Origin: Owenweeksia sp.
GTDB taxonomy: Bacteria; Bacteroidota; Bacteroidia; Flavobacteriales; Schleiferiaceae
Assembly: GCA_028277105.1 (NCBI GenBank)
Contig: JANQHO010000058.1
Location: 1-44,574, forward strand
DNA: 44,574 nucleotides
Direction: 5' to 3'
A program made the translations under genes and the position numbers. Under the pieces are notes generated by a model. The model was not told where the DNA came from, did no database searches, and saw nothing but the letters and a program-made list of their open reading frames with translations. Of this stretch, positions 18,985 to 28,206 are shown one piece after another. Each line of letters begins with the position of its first letter. The first letter of the stretch is position 1.

Positions 18985-20805
18985 ATGAAATCATTCAGGC
19001 GGATAATCCAATTCGCAAAACCATACAGAAATAGTATAATCCTCAATATACTTTTCAATTTACTGTCTATCACTTTTGCTTTAATTTCCATCGGTTTGGT
19101 TATACCGGTGCTGAGGTTAATCTTTGGCAATGCCCGGGAAGCGGTACCGCAATCTGAGAGTGGCGAAGGGCTGATCGATTATTTTCAGGATAAGTTAGCC
19201 TATGAAGTAGGGCAGCGGATCAGCGAGATGGGACAGGCTGATGCCCTCTTATACGTTTGTTTCTGGGTAGTAGGGGCTTTCTTTTTCAAGAATCTGTTCA
19301 ATTATCTGGCTTTGTTCAGTATTGCAAGATTAAGGAATGGGGTTACGCGCGATATCAGGCTGGCGCTGCACAAAAAAATACTGGAGTTACCCATTTCTTT
19401 CTTCACCGAACAGCGCAAGGGCGATATTATCAGCCGTATGACCAGCGACCTGAAAGAGATAGAATGGTCCATTTTAATGACCATTGAAAGCTTTTTCCGC
19501 GAACCGATCATGATACTGGGCTCCCTGGTCATCCTGGTTTGGATGAGCCCAGCCTTAACTGTTTTTGTGCTGGTTTTACTACCGGTAGTTTCATTGATAG
19601 TAACCAGTATTGGTAAAAGCTTAAAACGTTCCTCTTCCAAAGCACAAAAAAAGATGGGAGAGTTAATGTCAAAAACTGAAGAAAATATCAGCGGGCTGAA
19701 AGTAATTAAGGCTTTTAATGCTGAAGAACAAAAAAAAGGACTCTTCAGGCAAACGGTTGACGGTTATTTTCACCTGATGAACAGCGTGATGCGTAAAAAC
19801 GACCTGGCTTCGCCTCTGAGTGAGTTCTTGGGCTCTGTGGTAATGGCCATAGTTATCTGGTATGGCGGTGGCCTGGTATTGGAAGACGGCAGTTTTACAG
19901 CCGAAAAATTCATCGCTTACGTGCTTTTCTTCTACCAGATCATTCCACCTGCCAAAGCTCTTTCCAAGGCCTCTTATCACATTCAGAGAGGTAATGCCTC
20001 TTCTGAAAGGGTACTGGAAATACTGGATGCCGAAAACCCTATCAAGGATAAAGATGATGCCCGGGGGATAGGGGATTTCAAGGAGGAAATTCGTTTTGAA
20101 GATGTGTCCTTTGCTTATGAGGAAAAAGAGGTGCTAAAAAATATAGCTCTCCGGGTACCCAAAGGAAAAATGATAGCCCTGGTGGGGCAGTCCGGCAGCG
20201 GAAAAACTACGCTTACTAACTTAGTACCACGCTTTTACGAAGTAGAGGAAGGCCGGCTTACCATAGACGGCAAAGAAATCAAGAATTTGAAAATAAACGA
20301 TCTGAGGGCCTTGATGGGAGTAGTAACCCAGGAGAGTATTTTGTTTAATGAAAGTGTGTATTACAATATTGCTCTGGGAAACCCCAGGGCCACTCTTGAT
20401 GAGGTTATACAGGCTGCTAAAATTGCCAATGCCCATGAGTTTATCGAAAAAATGGAACAGGGCTATCAAACCAATATTGGCGATGGTGGCAACAAATTGA
20501 GTGGTGGACAGCGGCAGCGTATTAGCATTGCCCGGGCCGTACTCAAAAACCCTTCCATATTGATCTTAGACGAAGCTACCTCTGCCCTGGACACCGAAAG
20601 TGAAAAACTGGTGCAGGATGCCCTGTATAAATTGATGGAAAACCGTACTTCGCTGGTGATTGCCCACCGACTGAGCACCATACAGCACGCTGATGAGATA
20701 ATAGTAATGGAAAATGGTATTATAGCCGAAAGAGGCACACATAGTGAACTTCTAGACAAAAAAGGCATCTATCACAAATTAGTGGAAATGCAAAAATTTC
20801 AGTGA
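18985..20805 (+). CDS. ABC exporter, fused membrane and ATPase domains (MsbA-like)
   Basis: 606 residues: six-helix transmembrane domain (residues 1-330) and a C-terminal ATPase. Walker A is GQSGSGKTT at about 401-409, the signature LSGGQRQR near 505, Walker B ILILDEATSALD near 525-536, and the H-loop in 'VIAHRLSTI' near 558. Half-size exporters of this kind work as dimers; MsbA-type lipid export is the best-known role, but multidrug or peptide export cannot be excluded. Only 1 nt separates its stop from the next gene, methylmalonyl-CoA epimerase, so they are co-transcribed although functionally unrelated. Confidence 0.93.
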   Translation: MKSFRRIIQFAKPYRNSIILNILFNLLSITFALISIGLVIPVLRLIFGNAREAVPQSESGEGLIDYFQDKLAYEVGQRISEMGQADALLYVCFWVVGAFFFKNLFNYLALFSIARLRNGVTRDIRLALHKKILELPISFFTEQRKGDIISRMTSDLKEIEWSILMTIESFFREPIMILGSLVILVWMSPALTVFVLVLLPVVSLIVTSIGKSLKRSSSKAQKKMGELMSKTEENISGLKVIKAFNAEEQKKGLFRQTVDGYFHLMNSVMRKNDLASPLSEFLGSVVMAIVIWYGGGLVLEDGSFTAEKFIAYVLFFYQIIPPAKALSKASYHIQRGNASSERVLEILDAENPIKDKDDARGIGDFKEEIRFEDVSFAYEEKEVLKNIALRVPKGKMIALVGQSGSGKTTLTNLVPRFYEVEEGRLTIDGKEIKNLKINDLRALMGVVTQESILFNESVYYNIALGNPRATLDEVIQAAKIANAHEFIEKMEQGYQTNIGDGGNKLSGGQRQRISIARAVLKNPSILILDEATSALDTESEKLVQDALYKLMENRTSLVIAHRLSTIQHADEIIVMENGIIAERGTHSELLDKKGIYHKLVEMQKFQ

Positions 20806-20806
20806 T

Positions 20807-21220
20807 ATGGAAAAAATAGAACATATAGGTATAGCCGTTAAAAATTTAAAAATATCCAATGAAACCTTTACCGGTATTTTAGGGATTGAATCCTATAAAA
20901 CAGAAGAGATAGAGAGCGAAGGAGTTAAAACATCTTTTTTTAACACAGGCCCTAATAAAATTGAATTACTGGAAGCCACCAAAAAAGATAGCCCTATTGC
21001 CCGGTTCATCGAGAAAAAAGGGGAAGGTATTCACCACATAGCCTTTGCAGTTAAAGATATTTATCAAGAAGTAGAACGCTTAAAAAAGCAGGGCTATACT
21101 CCTTTAAGTTCTGAACCCAAAAAAGGAGCTGATAACAAACTGGTGGTTTTTCTGCACCCCAAGCAGACTAACGGAGTTTTGATTGAATTATGTATGGAAA
21201 GAGAAGACGGTAAAAAATAA
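20807..21220 (+). CDS. mce: methylmalonyl-CoA epimerase
   Basis: 137 residues of the glyoxalase/VOC fold with two beta-alpha-beta-beta-beta modules. Metal ligands fit the family: His in 'IEHIGIAVKNL', Glu in 'KIELLEATKKDSPI', His in 'GEGIHHIAFAV', Glu in 'GVLIELC'. It interconverts (R)- and (S)-methylmalonyl-CoA in propionate/succinate metabolism. Length is typical. It directly follows the ABC exporter. Confidence 0.93.
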   Translation: MEKIEHIGIAVKNLKISNETFTGILGIESYKTEEIESEGVKTSFFNTGPNKIELLEATKKDSPIARFIEKKGEGIHHIAFAVKDIYQEVERLKKQGYTPLSSEPKKGADNKLVVFLHPKQTNGVLIELCMEREDGKK

Positions 21221-21296
21221 AAATCTTACTTTTTTTGATTTTTTAAAAAAATCTTCTTCTCTTTACATTAAGCTAATCCTGTATTAAATCAAGTTA

Positions 21297-24200
21297 ATGA
21301 TGAAAAAAGTACTTTTATTTCTTGCAGTTGCATTTTCTGCAACTGCGATGGCGCAAGTAGCGTCATACAATTTCCAGGCTTCCAATGCCCCTTATGTCCC
21401 TTTATCTTCTTCTGCAACAGATGATCTGAGCAATATAGGAGATGAAGTAAACAGCAGCAGCCCGATTCCTCTGGGTTTTACGTTTACGTACGATAATGTT
21501 GCTTACACCTCTGTAGTAGCTACATCTAATGGTGTTTTGTCGTTCAATCCTGCAGCTACACCAAATTATCTGAATATCTCGCTGGCTAACCCAAGAGCAG
21601 CTCTCACTCCTCTTATTGCTCCTCTTTGGGATGATTTATATTCAGAGTCGAGCTATGCAAAAGCCAGATACGAGACCAGTGGATCGGCTCCCAACAGGGT
21701 CTTTACCTATGAATGGTATGGCTATCAGTGGGCCTATGATGCTCCTGGTGATTCTGTAGTGGCTTTCCAGGTAAAACTCTATGAAACCTCTAACGAAATT
21801 GAATTGCACTATAAATGGTTAAACCATGCTGCGCTATCTTTTCCAGGTGCATCTATAGGATTATCTGATGGTTCAACGTATCTGTCTGTTGACTCCATTG
21901 GTACATCCAACCTTATGGTATCCTCTTCTACGGTTGGAAATATTGACACCGTTGTAGAAGGAGAAGTATACCGTTTTAGCCCTCCTAGCTGTCTTGCTCC
22001 TACCTTTACAGGCTTTACGAATGCTGGTGGACAAAGTGTGGACCTCCATTGGACGGGAAGTGGAGCGGACGATGTTTACATCAACTGGGGCCCTCTGGGT
22101 TTTGTGCAAGGAAATCCCTCCTCTGATTTTGATACATCGGCTACCGGAAGTACCACTATAAACGGCCTTGTGCTGGATACTACCTACCAATTTTACTTGC
22201 AACGCAACTGCGGTCCTGGCGGAACCAGTATCTGGATTGGCCCTTACAGCATTTATCTTCCCTCCTGTGCTACTCAAACACTTCCCTATACGGAAGACTT
22301 TAATGTAGACCTGGGCTGCTTTGGTTTTATTGACGGGGGAACGAGCACTGATAGCTGGTTCCAGACCCTGGATTACAATTCCAATACGCTTAACGGAACC
22401 GGCTTTGCCTTCATAGATGATGATGTGGTTGGTGCAGCGGTCGGCAGTTATGAAATACTCCTGTCACCTGTAATCGATGCCTCTAACATATCGGGTAATC
22501 TCATTCTGGAATTCATCCATTTTTATGAGGATGTTTTCGATAATGATTCCGGTACCGTACAGGTTTATGACGGCACCCAATGGGTAAATCTCGTGGTATT
22601 TGGTTCATCGACCGGGGGCTGGGGGGCTCCCGACCGTCAAGAAATTGATATAACAGCTTATGCCAATGCCAACCTCCAGGTGCGGTTCATTTATGACGAT
22701 GGCGGTGCTTATGCCTGGTTCTGGGCGGTGGATAGCCTGTCAATACAAGATGTTCAGTGTTCTGATCCTGTCTTTAGTAGCTCTCCTAATGTTACTCCTA
22801 ACAGTATAGATCTGAGCTGGCTGGGGACAGCTTCTGACTCCGTATATATTAACTGGGGGCTTGAAGGTTTCCAACAAGGTATTGTGGGTTCCAGTTATGA
22901 TACCTCTGTTACAGGAGGGGTGACTATCAGCGGCCTCTCGCCCAATACGGGTTACGACTTTTACATTCAACGCAATTGTGGTGTCGGTGGAGTTACTACC
23001 TGGATAGGCCCCCTAACTGTTTATACCTCCTGTATTACCCAGACTCTTCCCTATCTGGAAGATTTCAATGTGAATTTAGGCTGCTTCAGCGTTGTTGATG
23101 GGGGAACAACTACTGATAGCTGGTTCCAAACCCCGGATTACAATTCCAGTACCCTTGACGGAACCGGCTTTGCCTTTATAGATGATGATATAGTTGGCCC
23201 AGCGGTAGACAGCTATGAGATATTAGTATCACCGGTTATTGATGCTTCCAGTGTATCAGGGAACCTCATTCTGGAATTCGATCATTTTTATGAGGATGTA
23301 ATAGATAATGATTCCGGTACCGTACAGGTTTATGACGGCACCCAATGGGTAAACCTTGTGGTATTTGGTTCATCAATCGGTGGGTGGAGCAATCCAGACC
23401 ATCAAAGACTGGATATAACAGCTTATGCCAATGCCAACCTCCAGGTGCGGTTCATTTATGACGATGGCGGTGCTTATGCCTGGTTCTGGGCGGTGGATAA
23501 TGTATCAATAGAGGATGTTCTTTGTAACATTCCTACTTTTGGCAGCTTCACTAACATTACCCCGAACAGCGTAGATCTAAATTGGCTGGGCACAGCCTCA
23601 GATTCAGTATACATCAACTGGGGGCCTGAGGGTTTCACACAGGGTAGTGCTACCTCCGGTTTTGATACTTCTGCTACCGGAGGAACAACGGTTGGTGGTC
23701 TGATGCCGGGTACAAGTTACGACTTCTATCTGCAGCGCGATTGTGGTTCCAATGGAGTTGCAAACTGGGTAGGCCCTTTCACTGTAATTACGCAATGCCA
23801 GACGTTTACGGCACCCTATTCACAAAATTTTGACGGTACTACGGCACCTGACATAGATAATTGCTGGGGCGTGATAGCTCCCCCGGGTGGTTTCATCCAA
23901 ACGGTAACTTCTACTGATCATGGAGAACCCATTCCAAGCCTTCCCAATACTCTGGAAATAAACGATGTTCCCGCAGGAGCAATCGGGATGCTTATTTCCC
24001 CCGAGTTTACCGATCTGCCCAGCGGAGCCAACTGGATAAAGGTTAAAATATCGTATGAGGGAGGTGGTCAAAGCGCTTTTGACACCTTGTTCTTTGGTAC
24101 CATGGCCAGTCAAATAGACACCTTTTCTTTTGTTCCGTATGATACCATTGTAATGGGCAATACAGCCGGGGAGTTTATAGAGACTGTGATTCTTTTAGAC

Positions 24201-26777
24201 AACACGACTTTGATCGGTTCCAATACCTATGTGGCCTTTAGCTACAAAGTTGCCGGTGGAGGATATGAATTCTTCCTGGATGACTTTATTTATGAGCCTG
24301 CCCCTGCTTGTCTCCCACCATTGCCAAATACACTGGGTGCTGTTGATATTACGGGTACCGGAGCTGATCTGTTCTGGGGTGCTGGCTCACAAGGCCAGAA
24401 AACCTACATTGAAGTAGGGATACCCGGGTTTACCCCTGGAATGGGTAACTCGGTTGTTTTGGATTCCGTTCCCGGATCGCAGGATACCATTACCGTAGGT
24501 GGACTTATGCCGGAAACACTATACGAGTTTTATATTCAAGACAGCTGTCTAACCGGAGGCTTGAGCCCCTGGGTAGGTCCTTTTACCTTCATAACCGGTT
24601 GTGCCTTTAGCCCTGTAACCTTACCGTTTACAGAAGATTTTGAGAGCTATTCCGGCCCGATATCAGTGGATACTACTTTCATTTGCGGAGGAACCTTCAG
24701 TTGGAGTTTTGAGCGGTCTAGCCCTACCTCCGGTGATCTGTTCTTTGATTATACGGCATCTCAGGGTCCACCCCCACCTTTTGCGGGGCTACAGTCAGCG
24801 GGTATTCAAACTACTTCTGGTAACCCGGCCTACATGGTCCTTACCGTAGATATGTCAAATTACGCCTCCATGAGCCAGGCAGTTGAACTATCATTCAATT
24901 TTGCTGATCACGGGGATGAAGCCGATCCGGAGGACCGGGTATGGGCCAGAGGAAGCACTAGCGATCCCTGGGTAGAGATATACGATTGGAGTGTCTTAAA
25001 TTCAAGCAGTTGGGAATTTGTGAGTATTTCCCTCAGTACTGCTTTAACGGCTGCCAGCCAAACTTTTTCATCTTCTACTCAAATCCGTTGGGGTCAACAG
25101 GACGACTCCGATCTAAGCGGAGGAGATGGGCTTGGCCTGGATGATGTAAGCCTTGTTGAAGTAGCCTGCCCTAAACCGACAAACTTATCGGGTAAGGATA
25201 TATCAGATACTTCAGTTACTCTTACCTGGTCAGGTAATTCAGGGAATATTGATTACGAAGTGTGGTTTGGTCCCCAGGGCTTTTATCAGGGAACTCAGAC
25301 AGCCGGAGCAATAAGGGTATTTACCGGAGGAGCCGATAGCCTGATGGTCGATACACTCAGCAACCTGACCTGCTATGAATATGCCGTCCGGGCTATTTGT
25401 GCACCTGGTGACACCTCTGAGTGGGAAGGAGCCTTCAGCTTCTGTACACTCTGCCCAAGTGGAAAAAGGAGTATACCCTATACAGAAGACTTTAACGCAG
25501 GTTTTGGCTGCTTTACCGTGGTAGACAGTTCTGCTGACCCCTCTACCTGGCAGCATCTTCCTGCCGGTGGCTCCGCTAATGCTGCCGGGGATCTGGACGG
25601 CACACCGTTTATAATTGTAGACAGTGACGAAGCCGGTAGCGTTGACATGGATGAATACGCCTATTCACCTGTTATAGATGCCAGTACCCTTGCTTCTGGA
25701 GATTCACTTTACGTGGAGTTCCATCAGTATTTCAGGGTTTATACGCTGGGAAATATTGAAAAAGCTGATGTTGAAGTTTGGGATGGCGTTTCCTGGAGGC
25801 CGATCCACAGTCAGGATCAGAATACCGGTGACCTTGGTGACTGGTCGTTTCCAGATACAGTGAGGATCAATATTACCCAGTATGCCCATGCTGATCTTCA
25901 AGTCAGGTTCCGCTACTACGATGCCAATTTTGATTGGTGGTGGGCGATAGATAATTTCAGTGTATATAGTATTAATCCCGGCTGTCCCTCGCCAACAGCT
26001 TTGGCGGCAACTGCTAACATAAGCTGTACTGATGCAGAAGTAAGCTGGACTTCTAACTCCGGAGGCTCCATCATTGAATACGGACCTCAGAACTTTGTAC
26101 CCGGCAACGGAACATTTACAGGTATTGTGACCAGCCCTCATGTTATAACAGGCCTTGCTCCGGGAACAATTTATGATGTCTATGTAGCTGACACTTGCGG
26201 TAGTGATACCAGCAACTATTCGGTTGTGCTGAGTATTACCACGGCTACTACTCCGCTTCCGGTGGCGTCATTTACTATAACAGATACCACTTATACCCCT
26301 ACTACCCAAACACTTGACCTTGATGCCTCTGGATCTACTAATGCCATGGGTTACAGTTGGGATTTTGGCAACGGTAATACCGGATCAGGGGTAACAGTAA
26401 GTGAGACCTATAATCTTCCCAATGGTAGTTTTAGTATCACCCTTACAGTTGACAATGGCTGTGGTACAGATGACACAACTATTACCATCAATACCAATAT
26501 CGGGTTGAACGAAAATGCCCTTGAACGTTCATTGGATATCTATCCTATCCCGGCCAGTGAAGTGATCAATATCAGCTTTAATACTATTGATGAACAGGAA
26601 GCGGTTATCCGTATTATGGATATCAGAGGTAAAGAAGTGATCAGGTTAACTGAGAATGATATCGATAACCATTATTATGAAGGCTCTATTGATATCAGTG
26701 ATCTTCCCCTGGCAGTTTATATGTTGGAGATTGATAATGGAGGCGTGATCGCAACACGCAAAATAGTTAAACAATAA
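21297..26777 (+). CDS. giant adhesin-like protein: repeated fibronectin type III and MAM-like domains, PKD, T9SS type A signal
   Basis: 1826 residues. Two adjacent ATGs (21297 and 21300) both give a good signal peptide ending 'SATAMAQ'. After an N-terminal beta-rich domain (about 21-225), fibronectin type III modules (about 231, 490, 745, 1004, 1291, 1562) alternate with MAM/jelly-roll-like modules (about 327, 582, 836, 1101, 1386). A PKD domain follows (about 1655-1735), then a C-terminal domain opening 'LDIYPIPASEVINISFN' and ending 'RKIVKQ', a T9SS type A signal. The second MAM-FnIII pair is a recent near-copy of the first. It is expected on the cell surface, probably in adhesion or gliding. 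It ends at a strong terminator. Confidence 0.92.
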   Translation: MMKKVLLFLAVAFSATAMAQVASYNFQASNAPYVPLSSSATDDLSNIGDEVNSSSPIPLGFTFTYDNVAYTSVVATSNGVLSFNPAATPNYLNISLANPRAALTPLIAPLWDDLYSESSYAKARYETSGSAPNRVFTYEWYGYQWAYDAPGDSVVAFQVKLYETSNEIELHYKWLNHAALSFPGASIGLSDGSTYLSVDSIGTSNLMVSSSTVGNIDTVVEGEVYRFSPPSCLAPTFTGFTNAGGQSVDLHWTGSGADDVYINWGPLGFVQGNPSSDFDTSATGSTTINGLVLDTTYQFYLQRNCGPGGTSIWIGPYSIYLPSCATQTLPYTEDFNVDLGCFGFIDGGTSTDSWFQTLDYNSNTLNGTGFAFIDDDVVGAAVGSYEILLSPVIDASNISGNLILEFIHFYEDVFDNDSGTVQVYDGTQWVNLVVFGSSTGGWGAPDRQEIDITAYANANLQVRFIYDDGGAYAWFWAVDSLSIQDVQCSDPVFSSSPNVTPNSIDLSWLGTASDSVYINWGLEGFQQGIVGSSYDTSVTGGVTISGLSPNTGYDFYIQRNCGVGGVTTWIGPLTVYTSCITQTLPYLEDFNVNLGCFSVVDGGTTTDSWFQTPDYNSSTLDGTGFAFIDDDIVGPAVDSYEILVSPVIDASSVSGNLILEFDHFYEDVIDNDSGTVQVYDGTQWVNLVVFGSSIGGWSNPDHQRLDITAYANANLQVRFIYDDGGAYAWFWAVDNVSIEDVLCNIPTFGSFTNITPNSVDLNWLGTASDSVYINWGPEGFTQGSATSGFDTSATGGTTVGGLMPGTSYDFYLQRDCGSNGVANWVGPFTVITQCQTFTAPYSQNFDGTTAPDIDNCWGVIAPPGGFIQTVTSTDHGEPIPSLPNTLEINDVPAGAIGMLISPEFTDLPSGANWIKVKISYEGGGQSAFDTLFFGTMASQIDTFSFVPYDTIVMGNTAGEFIETVILLDNTTLIGSNTYVAFSYKVAGGGYEFFLDDFIYEPAPACLPPLPNTLGAVDITGTGADLFWGAGSQGQKTYIEVGIPGFTPGMGNSVVLDSVPGSQDTITVGGLMPETLYEFYIQDSCLTGGLSPWVGPFTFITGCAFSPVTLPFTEDFESYSGPISVDTTFICGGTFSWSFERSSPTSGDLFFDYTASQGPPPPFAGLQSAGIQTTSGNPAYMVLTVDMSNYASMSQAVELSFNFADHGDEADPEDRVWARGSTSDPWVEIYDWSVLNSSSWEFVSISLSTALTAASQTFSSSTQIRWGQQDDSDLSGGDGLGLDDVSLVEVACPKPTNLSGKDISDTSVTLTWSGNSGNIDYEVWFGPQGFYQGTQTAGAIRVFTGGADSLMVDTLSNLTCYEYAVRAICAPGDTSEWEGAFSFCTLCPSGKRSIPYTEDFNAGFGCFTVVDSSADPSTWQHLPAGGSANAAGDLDGTPFIIVDSDEAGSVDMDEYAYSPVIDASTLASGDSLYVEFHQYFRVYTLGNIEKADVEVWDGVSWRPIHSQDQNTGDLGDWSFPDTVRINITQYAHADLQVRFRYYDANFDWWWAIDNFSVYSINPGCPSPTALAATANISCTDAEVSWTSNSGGSIIEYGPQNFVPGNGTFTGIVTSPHVITGLAPGTIYDVYVADTCGSDTSNYSVVLSITTATTPLPVASFTITDTTYTPTTQTLDLDASGSTNAMGYSWDFGNGNTGSGVTVSETYNLPNGSFSITLTVDNGCGTDDTTITINTNIGLNENALERSLDIYPIPASEVINISFNTIDEQEAVIRIMDIRGKEVIRLTENDIDNHYYEGSIDISDLPLAVYMLEIDNGGVIATRKIVKQ
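22281..23810 (+). repeat. tandem 765-bp intragenic duplication
   Basis: Two units (22281-23045 and 23046-23810) at an exact 765-bp offset, or 255 codons, each encode one MAM-like plus one fibronectin type III module. Within them, 88 bp are identical (22647-22734 versus 23412-23499), as are about 50 bp around the sequence coding 'DNDSGTVQVYDGTQWVN'. Other parts differ by many substitutions, so conversion or a young duplication with uneven divergence is likely. Confidence 0.9.
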
Positions 26778-26794
26778 ATTTTTAATAAGCGATA

Positions 26795-26821
26795 AAAAAC
26801 CCCTCAACTGAGGGGTTTTTT
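26795..26821. terminator. bidirectional rho-independent terminator
   Basis: A 10-bp or longer stem (AAAAACCCCTC / GAGGGGTTTTT) with a 4-nt loop, lying between the convergent adhesin and HAD genes, with T runs for both directions. Confidence 0.88.
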
Positions 26822-26827
26822 TATGCT

Positions 26828-27430
26828 TTACAGGTGCTGGTCGATCTTAAGAATAGAGTCGGTAGCAGGCTTGAAATGCCAGGTATTGAACTTTAATTTT
26901 TCACCCGAATCAATATTGGTTTTATTGTCATCAATATAAAGAGTTTCTTCGGGCATTATTCCAAGATCCTGGATAACTTCTTGGTAAATCTCCTCATCGG
27001 GTTTGCGCATACCTATTTCCTGGCTGTAATATACTTTATTGAATTGCCGTAGAAATTTATTGTATTTAAAAGGGCCAGCTGCCTCTTTTATAGTTTTAAT
27101 GTGCAAATCATTAGTATTGCTCAGGAGTATTAACTGGTATTCCTTTTTTAACCTTTGCAGCAGCATGATATTTTCCTCGGGAAGCGGCTCAGGTAAAAGT
27201 GCATTCCAGGCTTTGGCCAGATCTGGCTTAAAGATCTTCCGGAAGAAAAAAGGCTGGATTTTTTCAAGGAATTCTTCGGTAGAGATTTTTCCCTTTTCAT
27301 AGGCCATGAAGATGTCCTTTTGATCGAATAATTCTTCTTTGACTCCCAGTTCTTCAAAAGCCTTAAAGGTAAGGCTTTCGTCAAGGGGGATTAGTACTGC
27401 TCCAAAGTCGAAGAGGATGTTTTTTATCAT
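26828..27430 (-). CDS. HAD-superfamily phosphatase (class IA, YihX-like)
   Basis: 200 residues. Motif I is 'ILFDFGAVLI' with nucleophile Asp8 but Gly10 where many HAD phosphatases have the acid/base Asp, as in the YihX branch ('DLGNV'). Motif II is 'LLSNTND', followed by the motif III lysine (KPDEEIY) and motif IV 'LYIDDNKTNID'. It has an alpha-helical cap between residues 17 and 85. It likely hydrolyses a small phosphometabolite such as a sugar phosphate; the substrate is not determinable. It is monocistronic, with a -7 box just upstream. Confidence 0.88.
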   Translation of the reverse strand: MIKNILFDFGAVLIPLDESLTFKAFEELGVKEELFDQKDIFMAYEKGKISTEEFLEKIQPFFFRKIFKPDLAKAWNALLPEPLPEENIMLLQRLKKEYQLILLSNTNDLHIKTIKEAAGPFKYNKFLRQFNKVYYSQEIGMRKPDEEIYQEVIQDLGIMPEETLYIDDNKTNIDSGEKLKFNTWHFKPATDSILKIDQHL

Positions 27431-27446
27431 AACAATAGATCTGCAG

Positions 27447-27454
27447 CAAATTTA
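27447..27454 (-). promoter_or_regulatory. -7 box upstream of HAD phosphatase gene
   Basis: Minus-strand TAAATTTG, a perfect TAnnTTTG match ending 17 bp before the start codon and implying a leader of about 10 nt. Confidence 0.4.
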
Positions 27455-27521
27455 GCCAGATAAGTAGAACAGGTGCCCTGGTAAATTCAAAAAAGAGGTT
27501 TAGCATTACAACATAAAGAGC

Positions 27522-27529
27522 TATCTTTG
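27522..27529 (+). promoter_or_regulatory. -7 box of the tRNA(CAT) transcription unit
   Basis: TATCTTTG, 11 bp before the tRNA pseudogene, with a TTTAG about 20 bp further upstream as a -33 candidate. The intact tRNA 131 bp downstream lacks an equally good box (CGGCTTTG at 27650-27657), so this promoter may drive it by read-through. Confidence 0.55.
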
Positions 27530-27540
27530 CAGACCTTTTC

Positions 27541-27600
27541 GGGCCCATAGCTCAGTTGGTTAGAGTAGATGACTCATAATCCTTTATGTTCAGACTACGT
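27541..27600 (+). pseudogene. decayed tRNA(CAT) copy
   Basis: The first 25 nt are identical to the acceptor strand and D-arm of the intact tRNA at 27672. The next stretch still has a CTCATAA anticodon loop flanked by partly pairing bases, but the T-arm and 3' acceptor strand are gone. It cannot fold as a tRNA. The 3' limit is approximate. Confidence 0.7.
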
Positions 27601-27671
27601 AACTTGCTGGTAATAAGCCCCTTAAAAGAGATTAAACATGGCAAAATTTCGGCTTTGCACGGATTTTGCAC

Positions 27672-27745
27672 GGGCCCATAGCTCAGTTGGTTAGAGCGCC
27701 CGGCTCATAACCGGTAGGTCGCAGGTTCGAGCCCTGCTGGGCCCA
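27672..27745 (+). tRNA. tRNA with anticodon CAT (elongator Met, or Ile2)
   Basis: A complete cloverleaf is visible: 7-bp acceptor stem GGGCCCA/TGGGCCC, D-arm GCTC/GAGC, anticodon loop CTCATAA with anticodon CAT, T-arm GCAGG-TTCGAGC-CCTGC, discriminator A. The 3' CCA is not encoded. The 1-72 pair is G-C, so it is not an initiator tRNA. Elongator tRNA-Met and lysidine-modified tRNA-Ile both have CAT; I cannot separate them by eye. Confidence 0.95.
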
Positions 27746-27748
27746 CAC

Positions 27749-27788
27749 AAGAGGACATTTAGTTACTTTGACTTTTGTCCTCTTTTTT
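27749..27788 (+). terminator. terminator after the tRNA gene
   Basis: A 9-bp stem (AAGAGGACA / TGTCCTCTT) with an 18-nt loop followed by a T run, 3 nt after the tRNA. Confidence 0.75.
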
Positions 27789-27928
27789 CTTTTCATATCC
27801 ATTTAAGCAATTCAGAAACATAATAGTAAGAGAGTTACTTTCCATTATTTTGAATCATCTCCTTGTCTCTCCTTGGTTCGCGTGCCTATGTTAAGAAATC
27901 CATAGGTCGGCATTTTGATAACAGCTTT

Positions 27929-27977
27929 CACTCAAAACTTCGGCAAAATGAATTGCTTTTTGCCGAAGTTTTGAGTG
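27929..27977. repeat. 20-bp perfect inverted repeat with 9-nt loop
   Basis: Arms 27929-27948 (CACTCAAAACTTCGGCAAAA) and 27958-27977 are exact reverse complements. There is no poly-T tail long enough to call it a terminator. It could be a remnant of a small mobile element, a transcript-processing hairpin, or a protein-binding palindrome. Confidence 0.85.
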
Positions 27978-28000
27978 TCCTTCACTGTGAAAAATTACAC

Positions 28001-28030
28001 AAAAAAGGTGTTCATCTGAACACCTTTTTT
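28001..28030. terminator. bidirectional terminator-like hairpin with no obvious gene to end
   Basis: A 13-bp perfect stem (AAAAAAGGTGTTC / GAACACCTTTTTT) with a 4-nt loop and A/T runs on both sides. No recognisable gene lies just upstream on either strand, so it may end an unseen small RNA or insulate the toxin gene from read-through. Confidence 0.7.
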
Positions 28031-28185
28031 AATTTAGTTTCCTGGTGTATTTCAGCTATGCAACACCTTTTCCTATTACTTCCTGTTCTTTGGCTAAAAT
28101 TCCTTCAAAAAAATTACCAAAGTCTCCTTAAAAGAGCTGATAAATTTTTGCAAAAATCGCAACTCATCCCTGTCAAACCGTCATT

Positions 28186-28206
28186 TTGTTGCGTTTTTCG
28201 CAACAA
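28186..28206. repeat. 8-bp perfect inverted repeat with 5-nt T loop
   Basis: TTGTTGCG-TTTTT-CGCAACAA. Possible operator or RNA hairpin upstream of the RHS gene. Confidence 0.6.

Noticed and set aside
27541..27600. First tRNA-like copy considered as a functional second tRNA
   Set aside because: The T-arm and 3' acceptor strand are missing and the anticodon stem has a mismatch, so it cannot fold as a tRNA.
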